Part shown: positions 21,593-33,204 of the stretch, piece by piece | Position numbering within the stretch: position 1 is the stretch's first letter | Layout of the letters: every line of letters starts with the position of its first letter | Source of the DNA: Lepidostoma basale | Taxonomy: Eukaryota; Arthropoda; Insecta; Trichoptera; Lepidostomatidae | Length of the DNA stretch: 64,000 nt | Direction: 5' to 3' | NCBI GenBank assembly: GCA_022606425.2 | Contig: JAHDVF020001237.1 | Span: forward strand, 186,001 to 250,000 | The notes under the pieces: generated by a model | The model's database searches: none | The model's input: the letters and a program-made list of their open reading frames with translations, nothing else | Told to the model about the DNA's origin: nothing | Position numbers and translations under genes: made by a program

Positions 21593-21760
21593 TTAGCACT
21601 CTTTTTTGTCTCGTATATCACTGCAAATATCACAAATGGATTCCGTTGCTTCTCTCACAGTTTTTTTAATGGACTCTTTTTTGTCTATTATATCACTGCA
21701 AATAACACAAATGGATTCCATTGCTTCTCTCACAGATTTTTTAATGGAAAAAAACAGCAT
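21593..21760 (-). CDS. 55-codon frame with a duplicated 25-residue unit
   Basis: Starting at the ATG 21760-21758, the frame encodes MLFFS followed by two copies of a unit starting IKKxVREAxESIC and ending ICSDIxDKKES, then a stop at 21595-21593. The 75-bp tandem duplication (21598-21745) keeps the frame. Most differences between the two copies change a residue (S/T, M/T, V/D, I/R), so there is no sign of constraint. It lies directly upstream of the mariner fragment on the same strand, and may be decayed upstream transposase sequence or a chance frame. I do not recognise the product. Confidence 0.3.
   Translation of the reverse strand: MLFFSIKKSVREAMESICVICSDIIDKKESIKKTVREATESICDICSDIRDKKEC
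21598..21745. repeat. 75-bp tandem duplication
   Basis: ctcttttttgtct, then tatatcactgcaaat and cacaaatggattcc are repeated with a period of 75 bp and few mismatches. Confidence 0.9.
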
Positions 21761-22139
21761 ATTGCTTCTTTATTTTGTTTTACGTTCCTGCCATTATTTT
21801 TAGATAAGGTAGAAGCGATATTTTTAGTTTTAAAAACAGGCAAATGATTACAAAAAAGATTAAAAAATAACATTACACGTTTACTGGTCAACGGACCCAA
21901 AATACTGATTCAATGTTGCCTATTAAAAAATCGACATTAATTCCCGGAACGACTAACACATAACCATTTTCATGTCAATTGTAAAACATTTATTTCTTTT
22001 CGTTTTTGCTTGTTTTTACAATACCCGTTTTCTTATTCATAGGCCTATAAACTAGTAACTTAAACTGCGGCAGAGCTACACGATCAAATCGATTTTCACG
22101 AGTAGCAAAAAAACATGTTAAAAAATGTAAATTGAAGTT
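21761..22139. other. AT-rich spacer
   Basis: Nothing recognised. Confidence 0.45.
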
Positions 22140-22700
22140 ACGCGATAACCCCGCACGGCTCTGATCGAACCGTCTGCGTCTTCCTAATTGCTATCTTCGG
22201 TTTTACAGCCGTCCAAATTAAAGTGGCGCCCTATTTCAGAAAAGCCCAAAGTTTTCCGCTTATAAATGATTCGTACGTTTCCGATGGGCGATAATATATT
22301 ATTCACATTCTTCAATGCCGATCCGAAATGAACGCTTCAGGAAGATGAACGATCGCTTAATGGCGAGGACGTGATCTTGTCAACACTGAGGGACAAAACT
22401 TTCGATTAAATCCATTTCTTTTTTTGTACAGACCTTCGAGATACCGAAGCTTAACGAAATCGAGCATTTCGTTAGATTTATTCGAACCTTTTCCGAAACA
22501 GTGAATTAGACCGGTGGCATCTATGCTTGCAAGGGCATCCGCAGAAACCGTAGCACTCCGACCAGTCATTACTCACTCCGCATCGGAACCGCGCTTCATG
22601 TTTTCTAGTGATTTATTTCTGATGGTCAAAAGAGTTCGGTGAACTTTACACCCCCGAAAGAGGTGTCACTTTGGTGAAAACTTTAACGATTACTAACCCA
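22140..22700. other. Moderate-GC, repeat-free region
   Basis: This stretch has higher and more even base composition than its flanks and matches none of the repeat families found here. On the minus strand a 70-codon frame (22357-22569) contains SADALASIDATGLIHCFGKG; I cannot assign it. It could be a regulatory element, an exon or simply unique sequence. Confidence 0.4.
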
Positions 22701-23216
22701 AAACTAACCTCTGTTTATTATGATTTAACCTTTCACTTACTGTGCTAAAAAACATCTTTATTAGTCAAAACTGTGTAATAGAATGTTTATATGCTATTGG
22801 TTGAATTTAACACTTATACTAGTAATAGGATATTTTTTATGCAATCATCAAAAATATATGAAAAACTATCGACAAAGGATTATGTTTGAAAATCCATCGT
22901 ACGGGAATACTGTTAACTGGAATGCCCAAAAACGACTGAATTATTTTGTCAACTAACAGAAGTATTCCTGCCTTTCTCACACTCGCGAAGCGAGAGTATG
23001 ACGTAAATAGTTTTGTGGTGCCCGATTGATATTTGTCTCTCTCTCTCGCGAATACACATAAATGTGGCAAGAGTGAGATGTAAACACGGTCATATTTTCT
23101 TAACTTTTTACACTTCATTTAACACGCTGGATACGTTTAATTGTATTTGTGATTTTTCTCAAATATTTAATACAATGTATTGTAATAATATAATTATTTA
23201 AATATTTAAAATAAAG
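22701..23216. other. No recognised gene
   Basis: Contains a small inverted repeat, ctcgcgaagcgag, near 22980-22995 and a TC run at 23037-23046. Otherwise AT-rich. Confidence 0.45.
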
Positions 23217-23515
23217 ATCTTCTTCTTCTTGTTCTTCCTATTAGTTTAGGTCGTATGACCTGTTTGTGACGGTGGGCTGTCCTGGGATGATGATGTCCAG
23301 CCATAAGCGCCTTCTGCTTCTTCCCAACCTCACTATGTCCTCAACACCACAGACATACCTTATCGTTTCATATCTGATTCGATCTCTGAGGGTTTTGCCT
23401 GCGATGGAGCGTGAGGTTCGCATTTCTGCTACTGTTAGAAGGTTTTTAGTTCTATTGGTATCGGCTCTGACCTCTATTCCATACGTCATTGTAGATGAAT
23501 GCATAAAATCATATC
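23217..23515 (-). pseudogene. LINE-B reverse transcriptase C-terminus
   Basis: The minus-strand frame starts TMTYGIEVRADTNRTKN and continues VAEMRTSRSIAGKTLRDRIR, then VCGVEDIVRLGRSRRRLWLD. These blocks match the LINE-B copy at 40620-41035 (TEMRTLRMIAEKTLRER, VEDVVRWGKQRRRYW). It ends after a short divergent segment and a tail on the plus strand of tcttcttcttgttcttcc. The final GRP region is lost. The copy is 5'-truncated and inactive. Confidence 0.82.
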
Positions 23516-24321
23516 CCCGTGTTTATTTTATTTATAAATATATTAAAGTTCCTAAAAGCAATATCTACTAGATAAACAGCACCGGCGAGGGAAGGTTAAG
23601 CGATGGGAGATATGATGGCGTTAAATTTCATGTCAAGTTTTTCAGCAACGTGACCTTTGATATTACACAGAGGCATAATATGTTTATGTTCCTACAAGAA
23701 AGTAAGCGTGTTCTCAAATTTTATTTATCGCATTTTGTAACATTGTAATAAAATTATGAGATCATGTCTTACACGAAAATAAAATGCGTGTAAAACAGTT
23801 CATATAAAATTTTCCGCGTTAAAAGGTCGTAATAAACCTTAATGGGAGCGTTACGCTGTGGGTATAGAAGGTTTTTAATTTTATCCGAAAATAAAGGAGA
23901 TGTTATTCTCTTGTGTTTTTCATCAAAATAATGTATTAGTACCTACACCTTATTTTATTATTAGTCATCCGAAATTTGATAAACGGCCGCCGCCCTATTA
24001 TATTATAATATATAAAATTTTCCCCGTAATTTCAGGGAGTTATTTTAATATTCCTCCCTTTAGTCTCTCGGGTCGACTTCCTCGTATTGTACCTTAAATG
24101 CGCGATTCATGGGAGACGTATTTACTCGTATTATAAATGACGCGATAAATTTATGCAAACCACGCGCTGAAGGCCGTAAAACCGTATCAGTCCATACTCG
24201 GCATTCCGGCGTTATTACTGGGATGGCTGACCCCCGGAATAGTGATGACTGATGGCGTGGACAGAAGGAACACGAGTACTTGCTCTTGCACGTTTCACCA
24301 TACTTTGGGTCTCCTATAACG
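23516..24321. other. Unassigned sequence
   Basis: AT-rich to 24050, then a moderate-GC part (24060-24300) without repeat similarity. No gene recognised. Confidence 0.45.
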
Positions 24322-24380
24322 ACACGCACACGCACACGCACACGCACACGCACACGCACACGCACACACACACACACAGA
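24322..24380. repeat. (CACACG)n/(CA)n microsatellite
   Basis: About eight cgcaca units followed by a run of CA. The R/V-rich 109-codon frame on the minus strand (24060-24389) is a by-product of this repeat. Confidence 0.98.
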
Positions 24381-24446
24381 TTTAAACATTACTATTAGAA
24401 TAAGAATCTATTGAAATTCTTGTTTTGTAAAAAGTCTTAAATATAA

Positions 24447-24835
24447 CAAACCAACAAGCCGTCTTCCCGAAGGGGTAGGCATAAAAAATGCACGACTAGA
24501 CTCTACTTTCCTGAAATGCTTCTCTCGCTCTCTCAACATTCATACATCGTATCATACACGCACTTCAATTTCTCCGACTTCTCACGTAGCCGTCATTTAA
24601 TATTTTATTGATTTGATCTGCCACGTTTTCTTCTGTCTTCTTCAACGAGTACTTCTTGTTCCGTTTATGTCGTATATTTTCTTTATAATTCTTTCTTATT
24701 AATGTCTCCAAAGCATATTCATGACCATTTCATTATTTTATACACAACACATTCATTCGTATTTATCACACATTAGTCTACGAGACCTCATTTCTGCTGT
24801 ATTTATTCTACTTTTTCTAGTTCTATGGTTCACTT
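24447..24835 (-). mobile_element. LINE-A 3' end, decayed
   Basis: aagccgtcttcccgaagggg and taggcataaaaaatgcacga, then tcaacattcatacatcgtat, match the other LINE-A copies in order. About 390 bp remain with many lesions. Confidence 0.78.
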
Positions 24836-24934
24836 TTTAAAATATTAGTATCCAAAAATCTTGTTTACTTCAGATGCCCTCACAATTCTTGAAAATATTA
24901 GTTTTTACTTTTTTTTAAGATGATATTTACCATA

Positions 24935-25122
24935 AAGCCCTTGCCATCCTGCGCCTTGCTCCAATCAGTCATTTTCGTCCAGCTTCGCCAAAACATAACC
25001 CATTAGGCGCTGTCTAGGCCTTTCTAGAGGTCTTACTTTGCCTTGTCTTGACGTGTACATGATCTTGATTTCTATGGCCTCTTTTGCCATGCATGGCCAA
25101 TTCATGCAAGGCGACCCCTCTT
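24935..25122 (-). mobile_element. Possible LINE C-terminal fragment
   Basis: In one minus-strand frame the order is NWPCMAKEAIEIKIMYTSRQ, then GKVRPLERPRQRLMGYV, then a stop before LEQGAGWQGLYG. An RPxxRPRQR stretch before a D-x-W segment recalls the GRPRxRW end of LINE ORF2 proteins, and the local GC content is raised. It matches no other family here, so the call is weak. Confidence 0.4.
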
Positions 25123-25381
25123 AAAGTGCTCGTTATAAGTGCTGCTGTATCTAAAACATCACAATAATATTTTATAAGCGATGTACGCCACTGATATTTT
25201 GAATTTATTTTAAGTATCGAATGCGCTTTCCGCTCACTTCAAATAACTTTCGCTATTCTATAAAATGTCGATGTCTACACTTGGAATGAATTTTACTCGT
25301 AGATATAAATGAGATGAGACGCTGATACAACCAATTTATATTTCGATAATAAGCACTCAGATTGTTGGTAAGTTCACGAGC

Positions 25382-25449
25382 CTCTAGAGTGGACTACGTT
25401 ACTTGAACTACCCTACTCTAGAGTGGACTACGTTATTTGAACTACCCCA
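25382..25449. repeat. 34-bp tandem duplication
   Basis: ctctagagtggactacgtta occurs at 25382 and 25416; the two units differ at one or two positions. Confidence 0.9.
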
Positions 25450-25846
25450 CTCATACCAGTGCAATCGCACGGTTGTGCCAGAGCGAGCTAGTTAGACATG
25501 CCATTTAATCCCTTCGGGAAGGGCCCTTCTGATACGATAATAGTCAAATTGTTTGAACAAGGAAAAGGTTTAATCTTGCGACCTTTGAGAGCTTTTTAGA
25601 ACATTTATATTGCGACTTGATATTGCCGGACGTTTTTGCTACTTAAGCTTTTTGTGCGAGAAATGAATCGCTCCCGTGCAAATAGACCGAAAGAATCATT
25701 TCATATGTTTTACGTTACTCCGCCTACACAGAATATCCATACCGACGTATGAAGGCACTTTCATAGTTTTATCTCTTGAATTGTATCCATAATTTATTTC
25801 AAATTATTTCGGTGTTAAATACATATTTTGTGTACGTATGTATATA
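25450..25846. other. No recognised gene
   Basis: Mixed composition; nothing assigned. Confidence 0.4.
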
Positions 25847-26125
25847 GACGACCGTCGACCTTCGTGGCCGAGTGGTAAGTGCATTGACTACCACACCGAA
25901 GGTTCCGGGTTCGATTCCCGGCGAGGGAAGTTTGATTGTCACACTGTGTTTGGTCTGTTGTATTATAGAATTCACGCGACAATAAAATGGCAATAGATTA
26001 GCCACCTATCACTTGTCACGAGAATCACTATGACAGCTATAATACCCTTTACATCGATTTGGCTCTTGCTGTCATGATGTAAAGAGCGATTTAACAAAAT
26101 AATAATAATAAATAATAATAATTCA
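25847..26125 (+). mobile_element. S1 SINE, copy 2 (most complete)
   Basis: A box gtggccgagtggtaag, B box gggttcgattcc, then the S1 body with caataaaatggcaatag, a distal catcgatttggctcttgctg module and an (AATAAT)n tail. The head follows the 5' half of a type II tRNA-Ser (GTGGCCGAGTGG then GACT). The tRNA part cannot form a proper acceptor stem, so it is not a working tRNA gene. On the minus strand the tRNA part gives a spurious SPGIEPGTF peptide, typical of SINEs. Confidence 0.9.
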
Positions 26126-26164
26126 TGTATCGGTGAAGACTAAAGTATATTTTGTATTACAAAA

Positions 26165-26405
26165 TAAAATCAATACTAACGAAAACCTATGTTCTAGAAG
26201 TTTTATTATATTTTATGAGAATGACATGTTTTGCCTGTCTAAGACATTATCAAATGTGACAATGACTTTTAATAATGCCTTAGACAGCCAAAACATGTCA
26301 TTCACATATAATATAATAAAAAAATATAGGAAACATACGTTTTTATTCGAATTAATGATTTCATATAGAGTTTTACATCATTGTTCAAGAAACAATAAAC
26401 AAAAT
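26165..26405. repeat. H1 long inverted repeat, copy 4
   Basis: Both arms are present: ttctagaagttttattata with tgacatgttttgcctgtcta on the left, and the inverse on the right ending acatcattgttcaagaaaca. The core is degraded to AGCC then AAAAC followed by ATGTC. Confidence 0.85.
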
Positions 26406-26829
26406 TATAACCTTATGTTTGGACATGAACGTACAAGATTATTTCATGTATTTTATTTGTATTGAGTGAGAAATTAATGAATTTGTATTTTGGTTGTATT
26501 TGTAATTTTTTTTTTTCTCATCTAGACGTCTCACAGTATTCTGGAATCAGCCAAAAAGCATAACTGTCTGGAATCTACCATAACTGTCATAGTCTATCGG
26601 ATTATGTTATATGTAAATTATTATATTTGTCTTGATAAGTATTTTTTTCTTTTTCATATTTTTGATTAATTCCAGGGAATCAATGAAGGAGACTCAATAT
26701 ATTTGTATTCACCATTTAGCTTACATATAAAGAAAGAAGAAAATAAATAAAAACACTCAATATTATAAAATAAATGAATAACATAGATATTTTTTTTACA
26801 AAATTAAAAAGGTAAAACATAACAACAAA

Positions 26830-26992
26830 ATAACAACAAACCATCACGCCCTTTTCCCGCAAGGGTAGCAGAGAGAATGATCCACCACACTACTCCATTC
26901 TGACACACTTCTCTTGATTCTTCCACATTCAAACAACGAGTTATACACGCACGTCGATTCCTCCGACTCCTAACATGACCAAACATGAATAC
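26830..26992 (-). mobile_element. LINE-A 3' end, (GTT)n-tailed copy
   Basis: The plus strand shows acaacaaaataacaacaaac, then the ORF-end complement. The minus-strand frame contains FGHVRSRRNRRACITRCLNV followed by EESREVCQNG. It is truncated near the complement of the KVGHVRS segment. Confidence 0.82.
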
Positions 26993-29900
26993 AAAAAACA
27001 TGCAATAAAAAAAAACAAGTATATAAACTCGTTTCTACCCAAATATTTTTTTTGTTACGTGGTTCCAAATATTTGTATAATGCATATCAGATTCAAAGTT
27101 GCTCAGACCAAATACGTCAGAGAATATCTTTGGGACAGATTTATTATATCTTTGCTCGAACAAAACGTATTCTTGCTTCGGTGCCGAGATTTATAAATAG
27201 CCAAGTTTACTGTTTGAGACAGTATCACTCAAAGCAAGATTCAATAACGGTGTTAAATATCTTTTTAATATATGGAATATCAAATTTAATAAAAGTTTTC
27301 CCCTAAACCTTTATAACTTTTTGATCTTACGTTGTCTCATAAGATGCGTGGGAAAATTTTCGTTTAAAAAATATAATAGAATCGGACTTCTTTATAAAAC
27401 TTTTGTATATTTCAGAATTTTAAATTAATGGTAATTGACGTAGATTTATTTTTCTTCGAAATTATGGTATGTTTTTTGTAACAGTCCTTATTTATTCTGT
27501 GCCGGTAGGATAGGAATTTTTAGTATCTTTTTTAAGTTATTTGTATAAAAGTAATATGTCAATCTCTCAGAAATTGCTTTGACAATGAAAGTGAAAATCG
27601 GTGAAGATAATTCAACTTCAAGGGAAATTCCTTGCGCCTTCTACTCTGTTTAATTAATTTGAAACAATTTCCACCGTGGGAATGTACAGTCCGGGGGGAA
27701 ATCGCGTGTTACACGTCAGCCAGAAATATAGAATGCATGAATTAGGATGGAAACTTTAAATTACCTCTTGTAAACCACTGAAACGTGTCAAGAAGACGTG
27801 TCTCTTACCGAGACACTTTCATAAATGACACAGAGAGTTAAAGGCTCCTTCATTTCCAAATCAAATGTCAGTACATCACTTTTAATGCTTTATTATGTCA
27901 AGTTTATGAGCTGGAATATTTAATATTGCGAAAAACGTAAGTTTTCTTATTGTTTTTATTTTTATATTTTAAGGGTATTTAATAATTCCTCAGCAAAGTG
28001 AAATATGTCAATCCTTTATAATATCATAAACCACTAGGAAAAGGGCATCATCAGTATTGATCGCTTTATTATGTCCGTAATTTTAATTATTTAAATTAAC
28101 TTACCATTTCTGTTGGAAGTGGTATCCCACTAGTAAAGCACTGCCTTGAGTAATCTGTTTCTTAAATTTCTGATTAATTTGAAAACAAACAATGTAACAT
28201 TTAATATTTTATATATCTCTTTTAGTAAATTTATAGGTTTTCACTTATTTTTATAAGTTCATTCTAAAACGAAAAGAAAATGTGATTACAAAATCCATTT
28301 TTTGGCAGATACTCTGATATAAAAACAAGTTTAACCCATACAATGCTAAACAACGTTATATCGTTTGAATATTATCGAGAAATGGTTTCATCGATCATCG
28401 TTGCCTTAAAGATGTCTCTTAAATACTTCAGTAAAAAAAAATCAATGAATTAGCCATATAAAACCTCTTATGTACCTTTTTAAAAAAAATATTACGTAAA
28501 AAATAATGTCTCTACCACATTTTTTTGACAATGAAAAATACAAATCAAGTTGTGCGTCTCTTTCACGCGCTCTAGAATTATATATTACACACCCGATAGG
28601 TTGATTGTGAGCCATCTCTTTCAGGAATGATCAATGAATTACGTTAAAAAAATCCGTTTTAAATTTATTATGAAGAGTAACATTTTACGCAAGTTTTCTG
28701 AAAAATATATCGTTGAAGTCAAAGGTTTACTCTTTTTATTTATTTTTATTATATTTTTAATCACTTTTTCAAGAGAGCTGTTTTATCACCCTATATTGCC
28801 ATAGTTTGTTTTGAAATTTTTACATTCAACTTTTTATCCAGTTTATCTCTCATCTTAGCTTTATTTTTTTGCATTAATTTTTCATAACATTTTTATTTTC
28901 GTTCTATAATGAAGTATGAAGCGTCCATCCACCATTTCGATTTCGATTTCCTATTCAAATTCATTTCTCATACTACGTTCTGTTTTCTTTGAGTTTTTCG
29001 TATGGTAATTTCTCAACTAGATTTTTTCTCCTTTATCCAATTATTATTCCAATAAAATTGAGATTCCCGGCTTTCGTCGAATCTAGAAATTGGAATTCCC
29101 TTTCACCATTGTATTCTTCATATTATTCCTTTTTTTAAAATTGGATCGAAAACTTATTTTATTTTATAGATTGACGCTTTAATTTTTGTTAAAAAAAAAC
29201 AATTTATTGCCTTATACTTTGATCTAATCCCTTTCATAGCCTTAAAATTACGTATTTAAAAAAAATGCATTTTAGAAGACTTTCTTCAAATAATGAAACT
29301 TTGTTGTTTTTATTAATTTTTTTTTTAATCAATTCAGATGGAACAACGCAACACACCATACGCCTTTCCGTAACTGTTCTTCGTGTGATTTCATCCATAA
29401 ACATGTGGCGACTGTTAATATCTATTGTATCGACTTTTACATAACAAAGTTTACATTTCAACTCTAAAGTATTGTAGTAAAAAGGCTAAACAGTAATCAA
29501 GATTCGTTAAAGGCGCAATATTTATTCATATTGAAGAGACATCAGAGAATATACCATGTATTTGTGTTTGTCAGTGCGTTACAAGCGGGGAAGGGAAAAA
29601 AATTTAGTAGCTTAAATGTGGACTGGTGTCACTTTGATTTTTCGTAAATCAAATAACAATTAACGTCAGTCCCCGATAGATGGGGGCGGGCCTAGGAAGT
29701 GAATGAGCGACACTGACGAAAGGGCACCGGGCCCTATAACAGTCTCTGGTAATCGTTGGGTACATTTATGTAAGCTATATTCATAGATCTATTCAATTCA
29801 CGGAATCAGCTATCACACGGTAAATATACAAATAATCATAGTGTAGTTAAACGATGTTGACAATCGATTTATGTGTGATTAATCTCGAAAAGAGCCCATC

Positions 29901-30394
29901 ATATTAAATTATCTAGTACAGAGTCTACCTGTAGATGTGTATTACAGCAATTTCATATGAGCTAGATCGGTCTCGATTTAATCTCTGCAGTCGCAATCAA
30001 ATAATAGTTCAAACACAATTAGTTGTTCTGTGCCCGCTTAACTTTGACGTTGATTGTAATAATACATGATGTTATTTTATTAAGTCTACGTAGAAACGTG
30101 CTACAATCGATTAGGAACGTACCTACTGACCGATGTTTAAATCAATAAGCCTTTTATATAACGTATTAAAATGTCATACAATATTTAATGCGAATCGAGG
30201 TTTTTGAAAAAAGCTTTTCTGTTATGATTAATTGTTTAAAAGAAGACAGAAGTCTGTTTCTAGATTAATTGACTGAACAATTGATTGAAAATCCCAATTT
30301 TATTGAATCTATTTTCTGTTACAATTTTTTTCTTCATAATCCCAATTCGTTAACACTCTAAATTTTCATAATCATTAATTTAATAAAAAAACAC
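26993..30394. other. 3.4-kb quiet AT-rich region
   Basis: No gene and no member of the repeat families listed here was found. A weak hammerhead-like scrap (gtgaaatatgtcaatcc) is at 27997-28013. The region 27600-27860 has a moderate, even composition and could be conserved single-copy sequence. All open frames are short and AT-driven. Confidence 0.5.
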
Positions 30395-30470
30395 TGTTTT
30401 TTATAGTCCATTGTTTTGGTCGAAACACTGTGATACTTCAACATTATTAACTGTTAAAATATTAGTGTTT
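30395..30470 (-). repeat. H4 outer-end fragment
   Basis: agtccattgttttggtcgaa then gtgatacttcaacattatta, the inverse of the outer part of H4 (compare 5670-5718). Confidence 0.65.
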
Positions 30471-30837
30471 TAATAAATTTAAAATTTATTTTGGTCGATA
30501 TGTTGCGTCGAAGAACTTTTAATCATTTGTATCGGTTAATATATTTTTCCCGATGACGAATTTTTTTGTAAAGTCGGACGGTTGTAAAGATCATTTACTT
30601 CAAACAAGTATTATTGGTCACTTAGTGTTATAAATTCATAGGGTTTTATGTTATACAAAACGCTTTGATTCTTATTCTAATGTATATTTTATTGATTTTC
30701 GATTGATGTAATATATTTTTTCTCTTGTTATAATCGTCTCCTACAAATACTATCTAATAATTCTATAAAATAGTGGATATTGCATTAAATGTGCTGTAAA
30801 TTTAGCATCAAATCGAATATTAAATATCGCCCGTGTA

Positions 30838-30972
30838 ACGAGTCGGAGAAATCGACGTGCGTGATAATACGACGTATGAATTTGAAGAAGCGGGGGTAGT
30901 TTATCATAAAAAATATATATTCAGTCCATTTTTTTTCCTACTCCTTCGGGTAAACGATGTGATGGTTATTTA
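30838..30972 (+). mobile_element. LINE-A 3' end fragment
   Basis: cggagaaatcgacgtgcgtg, a decayed middle, then ctccttcgggtaaacgatgt and gatggtta. The (TTAG)n tail is eroded. Confidence 0.75.
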
Positions 30973-31112
30973 AATTTAAATTATTTTTGACTTCAAGATA
31001 CCTTATTCTGATATTATATTTCATTAGAACAGATGATTTGCACAATTATATAACCGCGGTGTAGATAAATTTTTATTCAAATGATATAAGCATTTGTTTC
31101 ACATAAATATTA

Positions 31113-31285
31113 TCTAATATCTTCTTCTACTTTGAGTGCCATGTCAGGTACCCCCGACGTCGGCTATCACCCTAGCGTAGGCCTCTCTGTCCTGTGCCAG
31201 ACGGCACAACTCCTCCACCCCCGAACTTCGGTCCATTCACCCTCGATCTTCCCTCTTATGATGAGGTGCAGCAGATCTAATATAC
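31113..31285 (-). mobile_element. LINE-G 3' end fragment
   Basis: The minus-strand translation shows LLHLIIRGKIEG, then in another frame GVEELCRLAQDREAYARVIA, DVGGT and a stop, followed by a short GAAGAAGA tail. The GKIEG and AQDREAY blocks are the usual penultimate and final segments of this LINE type. Confidence 0.72.
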
Positions 31286-31784
31286 TGATAAATAATTTAC
31301 CTGTAACGATATTGTGTTACTATACCGTTTATACAAAATAGCTCGTAGTGTTTTGTTTATTTTCCACTGTCTCCAGAATATTTCAGACGTCAAGTATCAT
31401 TGAATTAATTATTTACGCGACTAGTAAACATTCGTAACACCAACGCATTTGGAAACGATTATCTTGTGTAAATAGTGAAACGCTCACTAATTATTTAAAA
31501 GAACAGACAGAGAAAGAAACAGACGTTATTTGTACGTTACAAAGTGAATATTTAATCTCTTCTGGCCTGACGTATTGGCCATAACTTTATTCTGCGGATT
31601 TATTTACGTTTCTATTTTTTTTTTACAAAACACACACTTTGTTACAAATATAAATAATTAAAAAAACAAATATGTTTCGGACACAGAACTCATGAATGTA
31701 GTCAGTTTTAATAGATATTAAAAATTAACGTTTAAAATATAATATGTTTATTGTTTCTTGATGAATTATCTAAAACTCTATAGG

Positions 31785-31990
31785 TATTCAATCATTAATA
31801 CGAATGAAAACGTCTATTTTTTAGAAGTTTTATTATATTTTTGTGACATGTTTTACCTTTGCAAAGGGATTACAAAATGTTTTTATTATTAGATAATACC
31901 TTAGCAACGCGAAACATGTCAATCACATAAAATATAATAAACATCTATTATAGAAAACAGACATGTTCATATATATTATATATTTAAAAT
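31785..31990. repeat. H1 long inverted repeat, copy 5
   Basis: Arms share tacgaatgaaaacgtct and ttagaagttttattatattt. The right unit keeps gataataccttagcaacg and GCGAAACATGTC, so the GAAAC-palindrome part is intact while the first core box is TAGATAA. Confidence 0.85.
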
Positions 31991-31993
31991 CAA

Positions 31994-32162
31994 CGACCTT
32001 CGTAGCAGAGTGGCAAAATATATGACTGTCACACTGAAGGCTCCGGGATCAATTACCGGCGATAGCAGTGTGATTGTCACACTGTCTTTGGTCTGGTGAA
32101 GAATTCACGTTACAATAAAATGGCGATAGAATAACTACCTATACATGTCATGAGAATCAATA
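31994..32162 (+). mobile_element. S1 SINE, first half of a dimer
   Basis: A box gtagcagagtggcaaaa and a damaged B box (gggatcaattacc) precede the S1 body up to gtcatgagaatcaatatt, where a second S1 head starts at once. The distal (AAT)n module is missing. Confidence 0.82.
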
Positions 32163-32480
32163 TTGACGACCATTGTGGCCGAGTGGTAAGTTCAGTGATT
32201 GCCACCCCGAAGGTTGCGGGTTCGATTCCCGGCGAGGGGCAGTGTGATCTTGTGTCACACTGTCTTTGGTCTGGTGAAGAATTCACGTTACAATAAAATG
32301 GCTAATAATTATATCTACCTACCACACGAGAATCACTTTGATAGCTATAAATACCCTTTACATCGATTTGGCTCATGCTGTTATGATGTTAAGAGCGATT
32401 CAACAAAATAATAATAATAATAATATTAATATTAAAACAATTTGTATACAGTAATTGGGTACGACCTATTGTGTGAAAAG
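32163..32480 (+). mobile_element. S1 SINE, second half of a dimer
   Basis: A box gtggccgagtggtaag and an intact B box gggttcgattcc; the body is followed by the distal catcgatttggctcatgctg module, an (AAT)n run, and the terminal gtaattgggtacgacc seen also at 56790-56810. Being joined tightly to another S1 copy, it suggests a dimeric transcript or a targeted insertion. Confidence 0.85.
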
Positions 32481-32674
32481 ATTGGTACACATATTGTTTT
32501 ACTGTAAATAATGTAAACTTGTTTTACAGTTCCTTACATTCAATGTTGATATCTCTCTCCGATATCTAATGTGGTGACAAGGTCTATCATACAGTGATTT
32601 AGAACCCCAAGTGTCATATTTGATTTTTGCATATGTGTATACTGTGGAACTGACAAGTGTAGTTGGACTTGTGA

Positions 32675-32870
32675 TGTGCCGCGCGGCCACATGAGAGTGG
32701 AGAACCTGAGGCTATGCCTGTGTGCTGTTGGCCGTGCCGCTCCCGGCGTGCGCGGTCCGCAGGCAGCCGCTCCGGCACCCCGCTGCCCTCCCCCGCCCGC
32801 CCGAGCAAGCCACCCAAGGCGGGAAAACCGCCACTCATCAAGGTCTCGGAAGCACCTGAATACGGAAATG
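32675..32870 (+). CDS. Candidate GC-rich coding exon of a host gene
   Basis: The frame is open from 32675 after a TGA at 32672 and contains an ATG at 32714. From there it encodes 52 residues: MPVCCWPCRSRRARSAGSRS, then GTPLPSPARPSKPPKAGKPP, then LIKVSEAPEYGN. It ends at a good 5' splice site (ATG|GTAAAT, GT at 32871-32872), phase 1. The segment is strongly G+C rich with many CpGs, and third positions in the first half are nearly all G or C. The peptide has an N-terminal cysteine cluster (CCWPC, possible palmitoylation) and a basic, proline-rich linker. The competing frame 32676-32924 is less protein-like. The ATG start with G at -3 suggests a first coding exon; no acceptor or next exon is identified, and I do not recognise the protein. 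Confidence 0.42.
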
Positions 32871-33204
32871 GTAAATTGTGACGAATATCAAGTTTTTTTT
32901 CAGCTTTTTATACTCACGTACTAACGAATTGAAAATATTAAAACGTGTGATATACCTCTCATTTACTCGAGGTAATCGTCACCAAACATGGTGGTCGCTT
33001 ATTATTTTAGTTATATTTTAATCTTAAATCTTTAAAAACATTTTTATTTGCTGTTTAATTAATACAAATGAGGTTTTCTTGTGTTTCCACCAGAATAGTG
33101 GATAATCAAAATATATTTACCAATTTTTGCAACTAACATGTTCCATTATCAAAACTCATCCGCTTACTATAGATATTTAATGTCTAATACTAACCAAGAA
33201 ACAT
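32871..33204. other. AT-rich; intron if the preceding exon is real
   Basis: No repeat or gene seen. Starts with gtaaattgtg at the candidate donor. Confidence 0.4.

Noticed and set aside
24060..24389. 109-codon VRVRVR-rich frame
   Set aside because: Produced by the CACACG microsatellite.
25856..25930. tRNA gene at the S1 head
   Set aside because: A and B boxes are present, but the acceptor stem does not pair, and the unit continues into a SINE body with a repeat tail.
25799..26005. Minus-strand frame with SPGIEPGTF
   Set aside because: It is the reverse translation of the S1 tRNA-like head, a known artefact; the same appears at 56415-56678 from S2/S1.
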